Positions 15,751 to 24,105 of a stretch of DNA of 25,488 nt are shown piece after piece; within the stretch, counting starts at the first letter, position 1, and each line of letters starts with the position of its first letter. Source of the stretch: an uncultured Clostridia bacterium (GTDB lineage: Bacteria; Bacillota_A; Clostridia; TANB77; CAG-508); contig CALYAC010000017.1 in assembly GCA_944393405.1 (NCBI GenBank), positions 1-25,488 of the forward strand, in the 5' to 3' direction. The notes below the pieces were generated by a model. It ran no database searches, was not told the DNA's origin, and worked only from the letters and a program-made list of their open reading frames with translations. The translations under genes were made by a program, and so were the position numbers.

Positions 15751-15779
15751 TTGACTAATATTTTATTTTGCTGTATGAT
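15751..15779 (+). promoter_or_regulatory. SigA-type promoter of the clpE-like gene
   Basis: TTGACT (15751-15756), a 17-nt spacer and TATGAT (15774-15779) lie 37 nt before the start codon. I looked for a CtsR heptad repeat (GGTCAAA) and a CIRCE element around it and saw neither. Confidence 0.75.
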
Positions 15780-15816
15780 ATAGTTTGAATAAATATCTAA
15801 AAAAGGAGACTAATAT

Positions 15817-18138
15817 ATGTTATGTTCAGACTGTAAGAAAAATAGTGCAGTAGTATTTATAAATAAAAAAGATGCAGAAGGAAAAAACACTCTAGAAGGA
15901 TACTGCTATAGCTGTGCTAAGAAAAGGGGAATTAACCCTATAGATAGTTTAATGAAACAAGCTAATTTATCTGAAGAAGATTTAAATAATATGACAGAAC
16001 AATTTGAATCAATGTTTAAAGATATGTCAGAAAATATGAATTTTGCTGAAATGCAAGATAATAATTTTGATTCAGATTATGATAATAATAAAGGAGCTGA
16101 GTTTGGAGCAATACCTTTAGGATCCATCTTTTCTAATATGTTTAACAATTCTAACGAAGATTCTTCTAATTCTCAGGATTCCAATCCTTCAGAAAAGAAA
16201 AAAGTTAAAGTAGATAAAAAGAACTCTAAGAGAAGAAAAAATCTAGAAATGTTTGGTACTAATTTAACTCAAAAAGCTAAAAACGGTCAATTAGATGATG
16301 TTATAGGAAGAGATAAAGAAATACAAAGAATTATTCAAATTTTAAATAGACGTTCTAAAAACAATCCATGTTTAATTGGTGAACCTGGTGTTGGTAAAAC
16401 TGCTATTGCACAAGGTCTAGCTATTAGAATCGCTAATGGTAAAGTACCAGCAAAATTACTAAATAAAGAGGTTTATCTTTTAGACATGACAGCAATTATT
16501 GCTGGTACACAATTTAGAGGTCAATTTGAATCTCGAATGAAAGCAATTATTGATGAATGTAAATCTCTTGGAAATATTATATTAGTTATAGATGAAATTC
16601 ATAATATAATTGGAGCAGGTGATGCTGAACATTCAATGAACGCTGCAAATATTTTAAAACCATCTCTTGCCAATGGCGAAATTCAATTAGTTGGTACTAC
16701 AACTTTAAAAGAATATAGAAAGTATATTGAAAAAGATACAGCATTAGAAAGAAGATTTCAACCAGTTATAGTTGCTGAACCTTCTATTTCAGATACTATT
16801 GATATATTAAATGGTATTAAAAAATATTATGAAGATTATCATAAAGTTAAAATTTCTAATGACGTTATTTCTCAAACAGTTATAATGTCTGAAAAATACA
16901 TACATGATAGATTTTTGCCAGATAAAGCAATAGATATTTTAGATGAAGCTTGTTCTAGAATTAATTTAAATAATAAAGAGCTGTATGAATTAGAAATATT
17001 AAAGAACGAGCTTGCTAAAGTTCAAGAGGAAAAAGAAGAAGCAGCTCAAGCTGATTCTACAGAAGATTATCAAAAAGCTGCAGAATTAAAAACTAAAGAA
17101 TGTACATTAAATGAACAAATTAGTGAACTAAATAAAAAATTAGAACTTAAAAATTTAACAATACAAGATGTTGCAGAAGTTATAGAAAATTGGACTAAAA
17201 TCCCTGTAAAGAAAATAACTGAAGAAGAAACACAAAAATTACTTAACTTAGAGCAAAACCTTCATAAAAGAATCGTTGGTCAAAATGAAGCTGTTGAAGC
17301 AGTTTCTCGTGCAATTCGTAGAAATCGTGCAGGGTTAAAGAGTACCAAAAGACCGCCTTCATTCATTTTCGTTGGTCCTACAGGTGTTGGTAAAACAGAA
17401 CTTGCAAAATCTTTAGCATATGAAATGTTTGGAAATGAAGATTCTATTATTAGAATAGATATGTCTGAATATATGGAAAGTCATTCTACTTCTAAATTAA
17501 TAGGTTCCCCTCCTGGATATGTTGGATATGATGATGCAGGTCAATTAACAGAAAAGGTAAAAAGAAATCCTTACTCTATTATTCTTTTAGATGAAATTGA
17601 AAAAGCCCATCCAGATGTATTTAATATATTGTTACAAGTACTTGATGATGGAAGATTAACAGATGCTCAAGGAAATACAGTAAGCTTTGAAAACACAATA
17701 ATTATAATGACATCAAATGTAGGTTCTAATTTAAATACTAATTCTATTGGTTTTGGTGGAGCTGTAGTAAATACAAACAATATTTTAAATGCATTAAAAG
17801 AAACGTTTAGACCAGAATTTTTAAATAGAGTTGATGAAATAGTTATGTTTAAACCTTTAGAATCTTCAGAGCTATTGCAAATAGTAGATTTAATGCTTAA
17901 TGATACTAGAAAAGCTTTGTCAGATAAAAATATTAATTTAAATATTTCTAATGAAGCAAAAATGTTTTTACTTAATAAAGGAACAGATATAAAATATGGT
18001 GCTCGTCCTTTAAGACGTGCTATTCAAAGGTATCTTGAAGATGAACTTTCTGATATGATACTAAGATCTGAATTACTTAACGGAAATACTGTAAATGTTA
18101 CAGAAGCAAACGATAAATTAAGTTTTTCAATAGAATAG
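15817..18138 (+). CDS. clpE: ATP-dependent Clp protease ATP-binding subunit, ClpE-like
   Basis: AAA+ unfoldase that delivers proteins to ClpP. The order is an N-terminal zinc finger with Cys3, Cys6, Cys30 and Cys33, an acidic low-complexity linker, a basic stretch, AAA domain 1 (Walker A GEPGVGKT ~188-195, Walker B VIDE), a coiled middle region with a UVR-type segment, AAA domain 2 (Walker A GPTGVGKT ~520, Walker B LLDE) and the C-terminal small domain. An IGFGG loop in domain 2 matches the ClpP-docking tripeptide. The zinc finger and absence of the ClpC N-domain repeats point to ClpE. It is 773 residues; the ATG at 15817 has AAAGGAG upstream. Confidence 0.92.
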   Translation: MLCSDCKKNSAVVFINKKDAEGKNTLEGYCYSCAKKRGINPIDSLMKQANLSEEDLNNMTEQFESMFKDMSENMNFAEMQDNNFDSDYDNNKGAEFGAIPLGSIFSNMFNNSNEDSSNSQDSNPSEKKKVKVDKKNSKRRKNLEMFGTNLTQKAKNGQLDDVIGRDKEIQRIIQILNRRSKNNPCLIGEPGVGKTAIAQGLAIRIANGKVPAKLLNKEVYLLDMTAIIAGTQFRGQFESRMKAIIDECKSLGNIILVIDEIHNIIGAGDAEHSMNAANILKPSLANGEIQLVGTTTLKEYRKYIEKDTALERRFQPVIVAEPSISDTIDILNGIKKYYEDYHKVKISNDVISQTVIMSEKYIHDRFLPDKAIDILDEACSRINLNNKELYELEILKNELAKVQEEKEEAAQADSTEDYQKAAELKTKECTLNEQISELNKKLELKNLTIQDVAEVIENWTKIPVKKITEEETQKLLNLEQNLHKRIVGQNEAVEAVSRAIRRNRAGLKSTKRPPSFIFVGPTGVGKTELAKSLAYEMFGNEDSIIRIDMSEYMESHSTSKLIGSPPGYVGYDDAGQLTEKVKRNPYSIILLDEIEKAHPDVFNILLQVLDDGRLTDAQGNTVSFENTIIIMTSNVGSNLNTNSIGFGGAVVNTNNILNALKETFRPEFLNRVDEIVMFKPLESSELLQIVDLMLNDTRKALSDKNINLNISNEAKMFLLNKGTDIKYGARPLRRAIQRYLEDELSDMILRSELLNGNTVNVTEANDKLSFSIE

Positions 18139-18168
18139 AAACAATATTTCTAATATATAAAAGTATAT

Positions 18169-18212
18169 AAAGAAAAGAAATTAATTACTTGACAAATTAT
18201 TTTCTTTTCTTT
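18169..18212 (+). terminator. Probable terminator after the clpE-like gene, overlapping the pgsA promoter
   Basis: AAAGAAAAGAAA (18169-18180) pairs perfectly with TTTCTTTTCTTT (18201-18212) around a 20-nt AT-rich loop that can extend the stem. The descending arm itself is T-rich, but no separate T-run follows. The loop contains the -35 element of pgsA. Confidence 0.5.
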
Positions 18213-18217
18213 AAAAT
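18189..18217 (+). promoter_or_regulatory. SigA-type promoter of pgsA
   Basis: TTGACA (18189-18194), a 17-nt spacer and TAAAAT (18212-18217) form a near-consensus promoter about 33 nt before the pgsA start codon. The -35 sits in the loop, and the spacer is one arm, of the upstream terminator hairpin. Confidence 0.8.
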
Positions 18218-18249
18218 ATTTATCAGGAAATTAAAAAAGGAGCAAAATT

Positions 18250-18819
18250 ATGTTAAAAAATATCCCAAATGCACTAACAATTGTAAGATTTATTTTAATA
18301 CCAATAATTGTATTTTTTGTTTTAACAGGACAATATATAGCAGCTTTCATAGTATTAACAATTTCAGGATTAACTGATGTTTTAGATGGATTTATAGCAA
18401 GAAAATTTAATTTTATTACAAACTTTGGCAAACTAATCGATCCTCTTGCAGATAAAGCAACTCAAATTGCTGTATTAGCATCTTTAACATTTAAAGGAAT
18501 TATTCCTCTTTGGATGCTTTTAATAGTATTTGTAAAAGAAATTGTTATGGTAGCAGGTGCTTCGTTTTTATATGGTAAAAAGTTAGTTGTATCAAGTAGA
18601 TGGTATGGAAAATTAGCAACTGTTTTATTTTATATAGCTATAGTATGTTCATTATTTATTGAATACTGGAATAACACATTAAATCCTGCATCTCCTATAT
18701 TTAATTTCGATGATTATATTTATTACTTAGCAATAGCTACAACAATATTTTCTTTAATTATGTATTTCAAGCAATTTTATCAAGAAGGATACTTAAAAAA
18801 AGAGAATTTAAAAATATAG
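18250..18819 (+). CDS. pgsA: CDP-diacylglycerol--glycerol-3-phosphate 3-phosphatidyltransferase
   Basis: Integral membrane enzyme that makes phosphatidylglycerol phosphate, the precursor of phosphatidylglycerol and cardiolipin. The 189-residue protein has the CDP-alcohol phosphotransferase signature with Asp43, Asp46, Gly47, Ala50, Arg51, Gly60, Asp64 and Asp68 in the required spacing, and five or so hydrophobic helices. The N-terminal NIPNALTIVRFILIP is typical of PgsA. The ATG at 18250 has GGAG at 8 nt. It follows the clpE-like gene but has its own promoter. Confidence 0.95.
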   Translation: MLKNIPNALTIVRFILIPIIVFFVLTGQYIAAFIVLTISGLTDVLDGFIARKFNFITNFGKLIDPLADKATQIAVLASLTFKGIIPLWMLLIVFVKEIVMVAGASFLYGKKLVVSSRWYGKLATVLFYIAIVCSLFIEYWNNTLNPASPIFNFDDYIYYLAIATTIFSLIMYFKQFYQEGYLKKENLKI

Positions 18820-18828
18820 TTATAAGTT

Positions 18829-18856
18829 AAAGCACTAGAAATTTATCTAGTGCTTT
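18829..18856. terminator. Bidirectional terminator between pgsA and the BofC-like gene
   Basis: AAAGCACTAGA pairs perfectly with TCTAGTGCTTT around a 6-nt loop. A-rich and T-rich flanks on the two sides let it serve both convergent genes; it touches the last base of the BofC-like stop codon. Confidence 0.85.
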
Positions 18857-19455
18857 TATTCATAATCTTCTAAGAATTCAATTAGTTTAGTTTTTCCAAC
18901 TATTTTTACTCCTTTTTTTAACAACTCCAAGTCTGAATCTGGTAAATATTTAGTAGAAATTTCAGTATCTTCTTTTAATGTTTTCTCATCATTTTCATTT
19001 AATGTATATATTCCAATCACTCCATAATGATCTTGCACAAAATAATGCTCCCCACAATTACCATTTACTTCTCTATATAAAGTAATTTCGGTTGGTGTAA
19101 AATTCTCTATTTTCCATTCAGTATATTTCTTAACTACATCTTCTTTTTTACCATTTACTAGCTCTTTTGGTATATCCTCAACTGTTCTTTTCAAATGGTC
19201 ACATGATTTAAAATATTCCTTTTTTATAATTATTGCATTTGGTGAAATTGTCTCTTCGTTTGCAGATGTCTCAATTGAGTTTTCCTTTCTAGTATCATTA
19301 ATATTATTAAAGTCTTCTGCCAATTCTTGTTCCGGAACTAATTCTGTTCCTTGTAATTCTTGATTATTCTCTATAAAGAATTTATATACTACTATACCAA
19401 TAGATACACTAACTAATAATCCTACAATAATATAAATAATCCATTTTTTATTCAT
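18856..19455 (-). CDS. BofC C-terminal-domain-like membrane-anchored protein
   Basis: A 199-residue protein with an N-terminal membrane helix (~5-25), an acidic Asn/Glu-rich linker and a C-terminal domain beginning near SCDHLKRTVEDIP and containing EVNGNCGEHYFVQDHYG and a YLPDSDLELLKKG segment. This pattern matches proteins annotated as BofC C-terminal domain in Clostridia; in Bacillus, BofC restrains SpoIVB signalling in the forespore. A short repeat of Cys (SCDHL and NCGEH) could form a disulphide. The role here is inferred from resemblance only. I choose the ATG at 19455, with AGGTGGGG ahead of it, rather than the frame's earlier start at 19509, which has no good ribosome binding site. Confidence 0.7.
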   Translation of the reverse strand: MNKKWIIYIIVGLLVSVSIGIVVYKFFIENNQELQGTELVPEQELAEDFNNINDTRKENSIETSANEETISPNAIIIKKEYFKSCDHLKRTVEDIPKELVNGKKEDVVKKYTEWKIENFTPTEITLYREVNGNCGEHYFVQDHYGVIGIYTLNENDEKTLKEDTEISTKYLPDSDLELLKKGVKIVGKTKLIEFLEDYE

Positions 19456-19513
19456 AATTACCCCACCTTTATATTTAGTAGTATGGTAAGTTTTTCTATT
19501 TTTATACAATTAT

Positions 19514-21958
19514 TTATAAGTTAATATGATTATCTATATTAATTTTATTTGTACATTCCTCAATCTCAATTTCACCATTATTATCTGTTCTATAAATTTT
19601 GTTTGTATATTTTCTTATTCTATCTAATACTACAGTATTAGGATGACCAAAATTATTATCCTTTCCAACACCTATTAATGCTACTTTAGGATTTACTAAT
19701 CTTAAAAATTCTTCTGTAGATGATGTTTTTGATCCGTGATGGGAAACCTTTAATATATCAGATTTTAATTTGCTTGTATTTGAATATATATCACATAGTC
19801 TCTTCTCTGCTATTTGTTCAATATCTCCTGTAAATAACATACTTAATTTATTTGATATAAATCTTAATACAATAGAATTATTATTTAAAATATTTTCTGA
19901 TATAAACTCTTCCTCTGGAAATAGTATTTCTATGTATGAACTATTATCAATTTTAATGAAATCTCCTTTTTTTACAATTTTAACTTTTATATTTTTTGTC
20001 TTTACAATATTAGAGAATTCTATAAAATTACTTGATATTTTCCCTTGTTTTGAAATAATTACATTATCTACTTTAATATTTTTTAGAATTTCAAATAATC
20101 CTTTTACATGATCACTATCAAAATGTGATATTATAATATAATCTATATGATTTATCCTCCTGTCTAATAAATATGGTAAAAGTATATTTTCTCCTACATC
20201 AAAAGTTCCAAATTCATTCCCTCCTCCATCTATTAAAATTTTCTTTTTATATGGTGTTTGTATTAATGTTGAATCTCCTTGTCCTACATCTATAAAATAT
20301 ATTTTCAAATTTGATTTAAAAATATTTATATTATTACTTATTAAAATATTTACTACTAAAATTACAATTAATAATAGAGCTATTATTTTTCTACTTTTAT
20401 ACTTTATCATTTCTTTCTCTTTGTTAAATATTTGGTTATTATATTTACTATTAAATAATTTTTTTAATCTTTTACTATAAAAAATGTATAATACTAGAAT
20501 ATAATAAATAAAACATTCATATAAATATGGAGTTTTTATATATATTGATGATCCTGGAATTAAAGAAGATATTTGGGCAATTTTTATCATTATAAATAGA
20601 AGAAAATTGAGAAATACTCCTAATAATTTAGCTAGTGGAAAAATAAATAATGATATAATATATGTTGCAAACCCTAGAATAGTTACTATTTCCATTATTG
20701 GAGCCGCCAGTAAATTAGATACCCAAAAAGTAAATGAAAAAGTACTAAAAGAATATGCCATTATTGGAATTATTAAAAGATTTGCTGATAATGTTATAGA
20801 AAAACTATTTACTATGTATTTAGTAAATTTATTATTTAATATTTTTATATATTTTTCTTCTTTATTTTTTAATATTTTCTTCATTATTTTTATATATATG
20901 TAGTTATTTATATTATCTGTAAATAATATAATTCCCAATGTTCCTGCAAAAGATAATATAAATCCAATATCTAATATGGTATATGGATTAATTAATAGGA
21001 TTATTAATGAAGAAATTGATAAATTATTTAATGTATCAGATTTTCTATATAATAAACTTGATAGTAATACTAATATTCCCATAAAACTTGCTCTTAATAC
21101 AGATGCCGTATATCCAGTTAAAACTATAAAAAATATTAAAAACAAAATCGTACTAATTTTTGATATTTTTCTATTAGTTTTTCCTAATAATACCGCAAAG
21201 CAATTTATAATATACGTGATATGTGAACCTGATACAGCAAGCATATGGGTTAAATTACTTTTTTTAAAATCATCTTCTATTTCATCAGATATATTGTCTC
21301 TATATCCTATTAATATTCCTATACACAAACTAGCTTCTTCTTCACTTAAAATATTATTAAATGTTTTATTCATATTATTTTGAACATAATTAACAATTTT
21401 ATCAATCGTTCTTAACTTAGTATCTTCTTCTTTTTCGATTGTTTCTATTTCCATAGTTCCATATAGTTTCTTTGTTTTTAAATAATCTCTATAATTAAAT
21501 CCTTTATAATTTCTTGACGTATTAGGTATTTCTATTTTTCCTTTTACTAGAATTTTATCTCCATATTTTGGAATATATTTTGCGTCTTTTAGCTTTAAAT
21601 TCAATAATAACTGTATTCCTTTATATTTAAACTCTCCATTTATACTCTCTACTTCTATTTTAAATCTATATTTATATTCTTTGTCTTCTGGTTCCGATAT
21701 TATTATTGCTTCAACTAATTTGTCTCCATTAATTTCTGAATAGATTTTATTATTTATTTTTTCCAATATATTTATATAAACAGATCCTATAATAAACATT
21801 AAAAGAAAAATACATATAATCTTCTTTTTTAGAAAAATTACAAATATCGTTATAATTAAAATTATAAATAAAAAAACTATACTTATTTTAAAGTATAGTC
21901 CTACTAATATTCCTAAAACATAAAAAATGGAGGCAATACAAATAGGTCTATTTTTAAT
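19514..21958 (-). CDS. comEC: ComEC/Rec2-type DNA uptake channel, probable ATT start
   Basis: Inner-membrane channel for single-stranded DNA entry in competence. The sequence has an N-terminal OB-like DUF4131 domain, a multi-helix competence domain with HMLAVSGSHITYI, and a C-terminal metallo-beta-lactamase-like domain with FIDVGQGDST, SHFDSDHVKG and VSHHGS. The first in-frame ATG is 21799 (761 residues), but it has no ribosome binding site, and the frame stays open upstream to a stop at 21964, encoding KNRPICIA and two hydrophobic segments as ComEC proteins normally start. No ATG, GTG or TTG lies in that extension. ATT at 21958 has AAGGA 9 nt upstream and gives 814 residues. The alternative is an ATG at 21968 plus a one-base error. 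Confidence 0.85.
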   Translation of the reverse strand: MKNRPICIASIFYVLGILVGLYFKISIVFLFIILIITIFVIFLKKKIICIFLLMFIIGSVYINILEKINNKIYSEINGDKLVEAIIISEPEDKEYKYRFKIEVESINGEFKYKGIQLLLNLKLKDAKYIPKYGDKILVKGKIEIPNTSRNYKGFNYRDYLKTKKLYGTMEIETIEKEEDTKLRTIDKIVNYVQNNMNKTFNNILSEEEASLCIGILIGYRDNISDEIEDDFKKSNLTHMLAVSGSHITYIINCFAVLLGKTNRKISKISTILFLIFFIVLTGYTASVLRASFMGILVLLSSLLYRKSDTLNNLSISSLIILLINPYTILDIGFILSFAGTLGIILFTDNINNYIYIKIMKKILKNKEEKYIKILNNKFTKYIVNSFSITLSANLLIIPIMAYSFSTFSFTFWVSNLLAAPIMEIVTILGFATYIISLFIFPLAKLLGVFLNFLLFIMIKIAQISSLIPGSSIYIKTPYLYECFIYYILVLYIFYSKRLKKLFNSKYNNQIFNKEKEMIKYKSRKIIALLLIVILVVNILISNNINIFKSNLKIYFIDVGQGDSTLIQTPYKKKILIDGGGNEFGTFDVGENILLPYLLDRRINHIDYIIISHFDSDHVKGLFEILKNIKVDNVIISKQGKISSNFIEFSNIVKTKNIKVKIVKKGDFIKIDNSSYIEILFPEEEFISENILNNNSIVLRFISNKLSMLFTGDIEQIAEKRLCDIYSNTSKLKSDILKVSHHGSKTSSTEEFLRLVNPKVALIGVGKDNNFGHPNTVVLDRIRKYTNKIYRTDNNGEIEIEECTNKINIDNHINL
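21870..21902 (-). terminator. Terminator-like hairpin inside the 5' part of comEC
   Basis: On the minus strand ACTATACTT (21899-21891) pairs perfectly with AAGTATAGT (21884-21876) around a 6-nt loop, extendable by two G-U pairs and one A-U pair, and is followed at once by T7. This has the form of an intrinsic terminator for leftward transcripts. It lies some 60 nt inside the comEC frame and about 100 nt after the NlpC/P60 gene. Confidence 0.55.
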
Positions 21959-22001
21959 AAATAATCATCCTTTCTTTTTGCCCCCAAAACTATATAAATC
22001 A

Positions 22002-23333
22002 TTATATTATTCTTCTAGCTCCACAGTATCTTGTATTATAATATTCACCTGGTAATAAACTATTTATTTTCACACAATATCCTGATCCTGAAGATGCGTG
22101 TATAAAATTACCATTTCCTATATATATACCGCAATGTCCTATTTCATCCATAGTTTCATAATCTAAAAAGAATACTAAATCTCCTGCTTTTAAATTATTT
22201 AATAAACTTGATTTTGAACTTTTATTAGTCGATACTTTTTTTCCTAATTTCGCTTGCCCTTGTGCACCATGAGGAATTGATATTCCAAAATTTTTATAAA
22301 CATACATAGTAAAACCAGAACAATCAAATCCACTAGGAGACGCACCTCCATATACATATGGTACTCCTATAAATTTCTTTGCATATGAAACTATTTTTGT
22401 TCCCTTAACGGAATTTGAGGTAGAAGCTTTACTTGCTTCTGCCTCATACTTTTCTTTTGTTGTAGAACTTCTACTGGTTACTGTTTTTTTTTCACTAGAT
22501 AATAGTTCCTTAGAAACATATGCTTCTCCTTGACTTGTATTAACTTTATACCAGTCTCCTTCTTCTCCTATTACATTTAGCTTAGTATTCTGTTCAACTA
22601 CCATAATAATATCTGAATTTGTTGAAGGTTCTTTTCTTAAATTTACATATGAATCATTTGTATACATTGTTTGTTCTTCAAATTTTGTGTTTTTATCATC
22701 TTCTGAATTTTTTTCTTTGTCATCACTATCTTTGTTGTCTGATTTAGTATCAGTATCTTTGTTTTCAGTTTTATTCTGACCTTTTAAAGTAATATTATCT
22801 GATCTTATCCATCCTGATAATTCATCAGTATAAATATATGACCATCCATTAATTTGATTTATAACAGTTACAGTATCTCCTGATTTAAGACTATCTATTA
22901 CTGTTGAACTAACTAATGGTACTATTCTTAAATCAGTAGCTTTATTAATAGTTCCTTCACCTGTTAATGCGTTTTCTTCTACCGTTGTTTCCTCAGTTAC
23001 TGTATTATCTACATCTACTGCATTTTCTTCTGATATATTATTATTCTCTTTTTCTTTATCTGTACTACCTATTAATTCTGCATATTCCTTACTTATATAT
23101 CCAGTATAATCTTCATATTTAACTTTATACCAATCACCATCTTCTTCTATAAGTTCACATTCTATTCCCTCAGATATCTGAGCTACAATATCAGAATCAG
23201 TTGATGCCTCTTTTCTTAAATTTAAAGTTTCAGTAGTAATTTTTACTGAAGCTGCATTTGATATATTAATCTGTAAAAATATTATCATTAGTGTAATTAA
23301 TGTTACTATCAATATTTTCTTTATTAGATTCAT
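22002..23333 (-). CDS. Secreted NlpC/P60 peptidoglycan endopeptidase with three SH3 domains
   Basis: A 443-residue secreted cell-wall hydrolase. It has a signal peptide (~1-28, ending ISNAAS), bacterial SH3 domains at ~30-90, ~125-184 and ~223-281, acidic Lys/Asp/Glu-rich linkers after the first and second, and a C-terminal NlpC/P60 domain (~315-443). The catalytic triad is visible as Cys338 in GFDCSGF, His400 in GHCGIYIG and His412 in NFIHAS. Such enzymes cut stem-peptide bonds near D-Glu. It has its own promoter and an AGGAGG site ahead of the ATG at 23333. It is followed by comEC with 43 nt between stop and the proposed start; a relation to competence is possible but not shown. Confidence 0.92.
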   Translation of the reverse strand: MNLIKKILIVTLITLMIIFLQINISNAASVKITTETLNLRKEASTDSDIVAQISEGIECELIEEDGDWYKVKYEDYTGYISKEYAELIGSTDKEKENNNISEENAVDVDNTVTEETTVEENALTGEGTINKATDLRIVPLVSSTVIDSLKSGDTVTVINQINGWSYIYTDELSGWIRSDNITLKGQNKTENKDTDTKSDNKDSDDKEKNSEDDKNTKFEEQTMYTNDSYVNLRKEPSTNSDIIMVVEQNTKLNVIGEEGDWYKVNTSQGEAYVSKELLSSEKKTVTSRSSTTKEKYEAEASKASTSNSVKGTKIVSYAKKFIGVPYVYGGASPSGFDCSGFTMYVYKNFGISIPHGAQGQAKLGKKVSTNKSSKSSLLNNLKAGDLVFFLDYETMDEIGHCGIYIGNGNFIHASSGSGYCVKINSLLPGEYYNTRYCGARRII

Positions 23334-23360
23334 TATATACTCCTCCTAAAATACGTTTAT

Positions 23361-23389
23361 AGTATATAATCAAAACTTCTAAAAGTCAA
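23361..23389 (-). promoter_or_regulatory. SigA-type promoter of the NlpC/P60 gene
   Basis: On the minus strand TTGACT (23389-23384), a 17-nt spacer and TATACT (23366-23361) lie about 28 nt before the start codon. Confidence 0.75.
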
Positions 23390-23418
23390 GATTTATAATA
23401 TGTTTAATACTTCTTTTT

Positions 23419-23955
23419 CTAAAATTTTAATGTTTTCATTTTACCAATATCAATACCATAAACTTCTAAAAATATTGATTCTACATCTAATGTAACTAGC
23501 TTGCTTTTTTCTATTTCTAAAAGTTGCAAAGCTTCATATATATCATTTTCATTTTTTCCTTCTATCTCCATATATGTTGGGATTAATGGCCATGTATCAA
23601 TATCAATTTCTACATTATCTAGTATATACCTTATCCTGTTATTTTCTTGATAATTTTTTGGCTTATATCCCAATTCATTTAATATTTCATTTGTCATATC
23701 AAAGTCTGATACTATAATTTCTTTTTCTCTTGTACCAGATACTGTATAATCCTTAATTTCTTTTATTGTTAATGTTGTTTTAGTGCCATCTGTTCTTAAT
23801 CTAATCCATTTTTCATATATTTTAGGATCAAATTCATATGTATATCTTCTATAATTATATTCTCCTTCTTTTTTTGCTCCTAAAGCTTCCAATTTTTCTA
23901 TAATATTTTTCTTATCAATCTCAAGTATTCTACCTTCATATTCTATCTTTTCCAT
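23419..23955 (-). CDS. CYTH-domain protein (class IV adenylate cyclase/thiamine triphosphatase-like)
   Basis: A 178-residue single-domain protein of the triphosphate tunnel metalloenzyme group. The N-terminal signature is E5-x-E7-x-R9 (usual ExExK), followed by the helix with LEALGAKKEGEY, the basic-acidic barrel strands WIRLRTDG and TLTIKEI, the GTREKEI turn, NRIRYILDNVEIDIDTWP and PTYMEIEG. The family acts on triphosphates or makes cAMP; the substrate cannot be told here. The Arg in place of Lys is conservative. The ATG at 23955 has GGAG close by. It stands between the tuf terminator and the NlpC promoter, apparently as a single gene. Confidence 0.85.
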   Translation of the reverse strand: MEKIEYEGRILEIDKKNIIEKLEALGAKKEGEYNYRRYTYEFDPKIYEKWIRLRTDGTKTTLTIKEIKDYTVSGTREKEIIVSDFDMTNEILNELGYKPKNYQENNRIRYILDNVEIDIDTWPLIPTYMEIEGKNENDIYEALQLLEIEKSKLVTLDVESIFLEVYGIDIGKMKTLKF

Positions 23956-24043
23956 AATTACTCCATACTCTAATTTTATTTAGCAATAATCTTATCATAA
24001 TAATATAAAAATTTCTAGTAAATTGCTTTTTTATTTTTTACTA

Positions 24044-24080
24044 AAAAGAAGTAACCACTTTTAAAGTAGTTACTTCTTTT
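24044..24080 (-). terminator. Intrinsic terminator after tuf
   Basis: AAAAGAAGTAAC pairs with GTTACTTCTTTT in a perfect 12-bp stem, extended after one mismatch by ACTTT/AAAGT. On the minus strand the stem is followed by T-rich sequence. It lies 26 nt after the tuf stop. Confidence 0.85.
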
Positions 24081-24105
24081 CTCTCTATATATTTGTATTC
24101 AAATA

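Noticed and set aside
15646..15816. CtsR or CIRCE heat-shock operator ahead of the clpE-like gene
   Set aside because: No GGTCAAA-type heptad repeat or TTAGCACTC-type inverted repeat is present; only a plain SigA-type promoter is seen.
20607..21383. Plus-strand frames opposite comEC
   Set aside because: They lie over conserved transmembrane and OB-domain coding sequence of comEC and show no domain or ribosome binding site.
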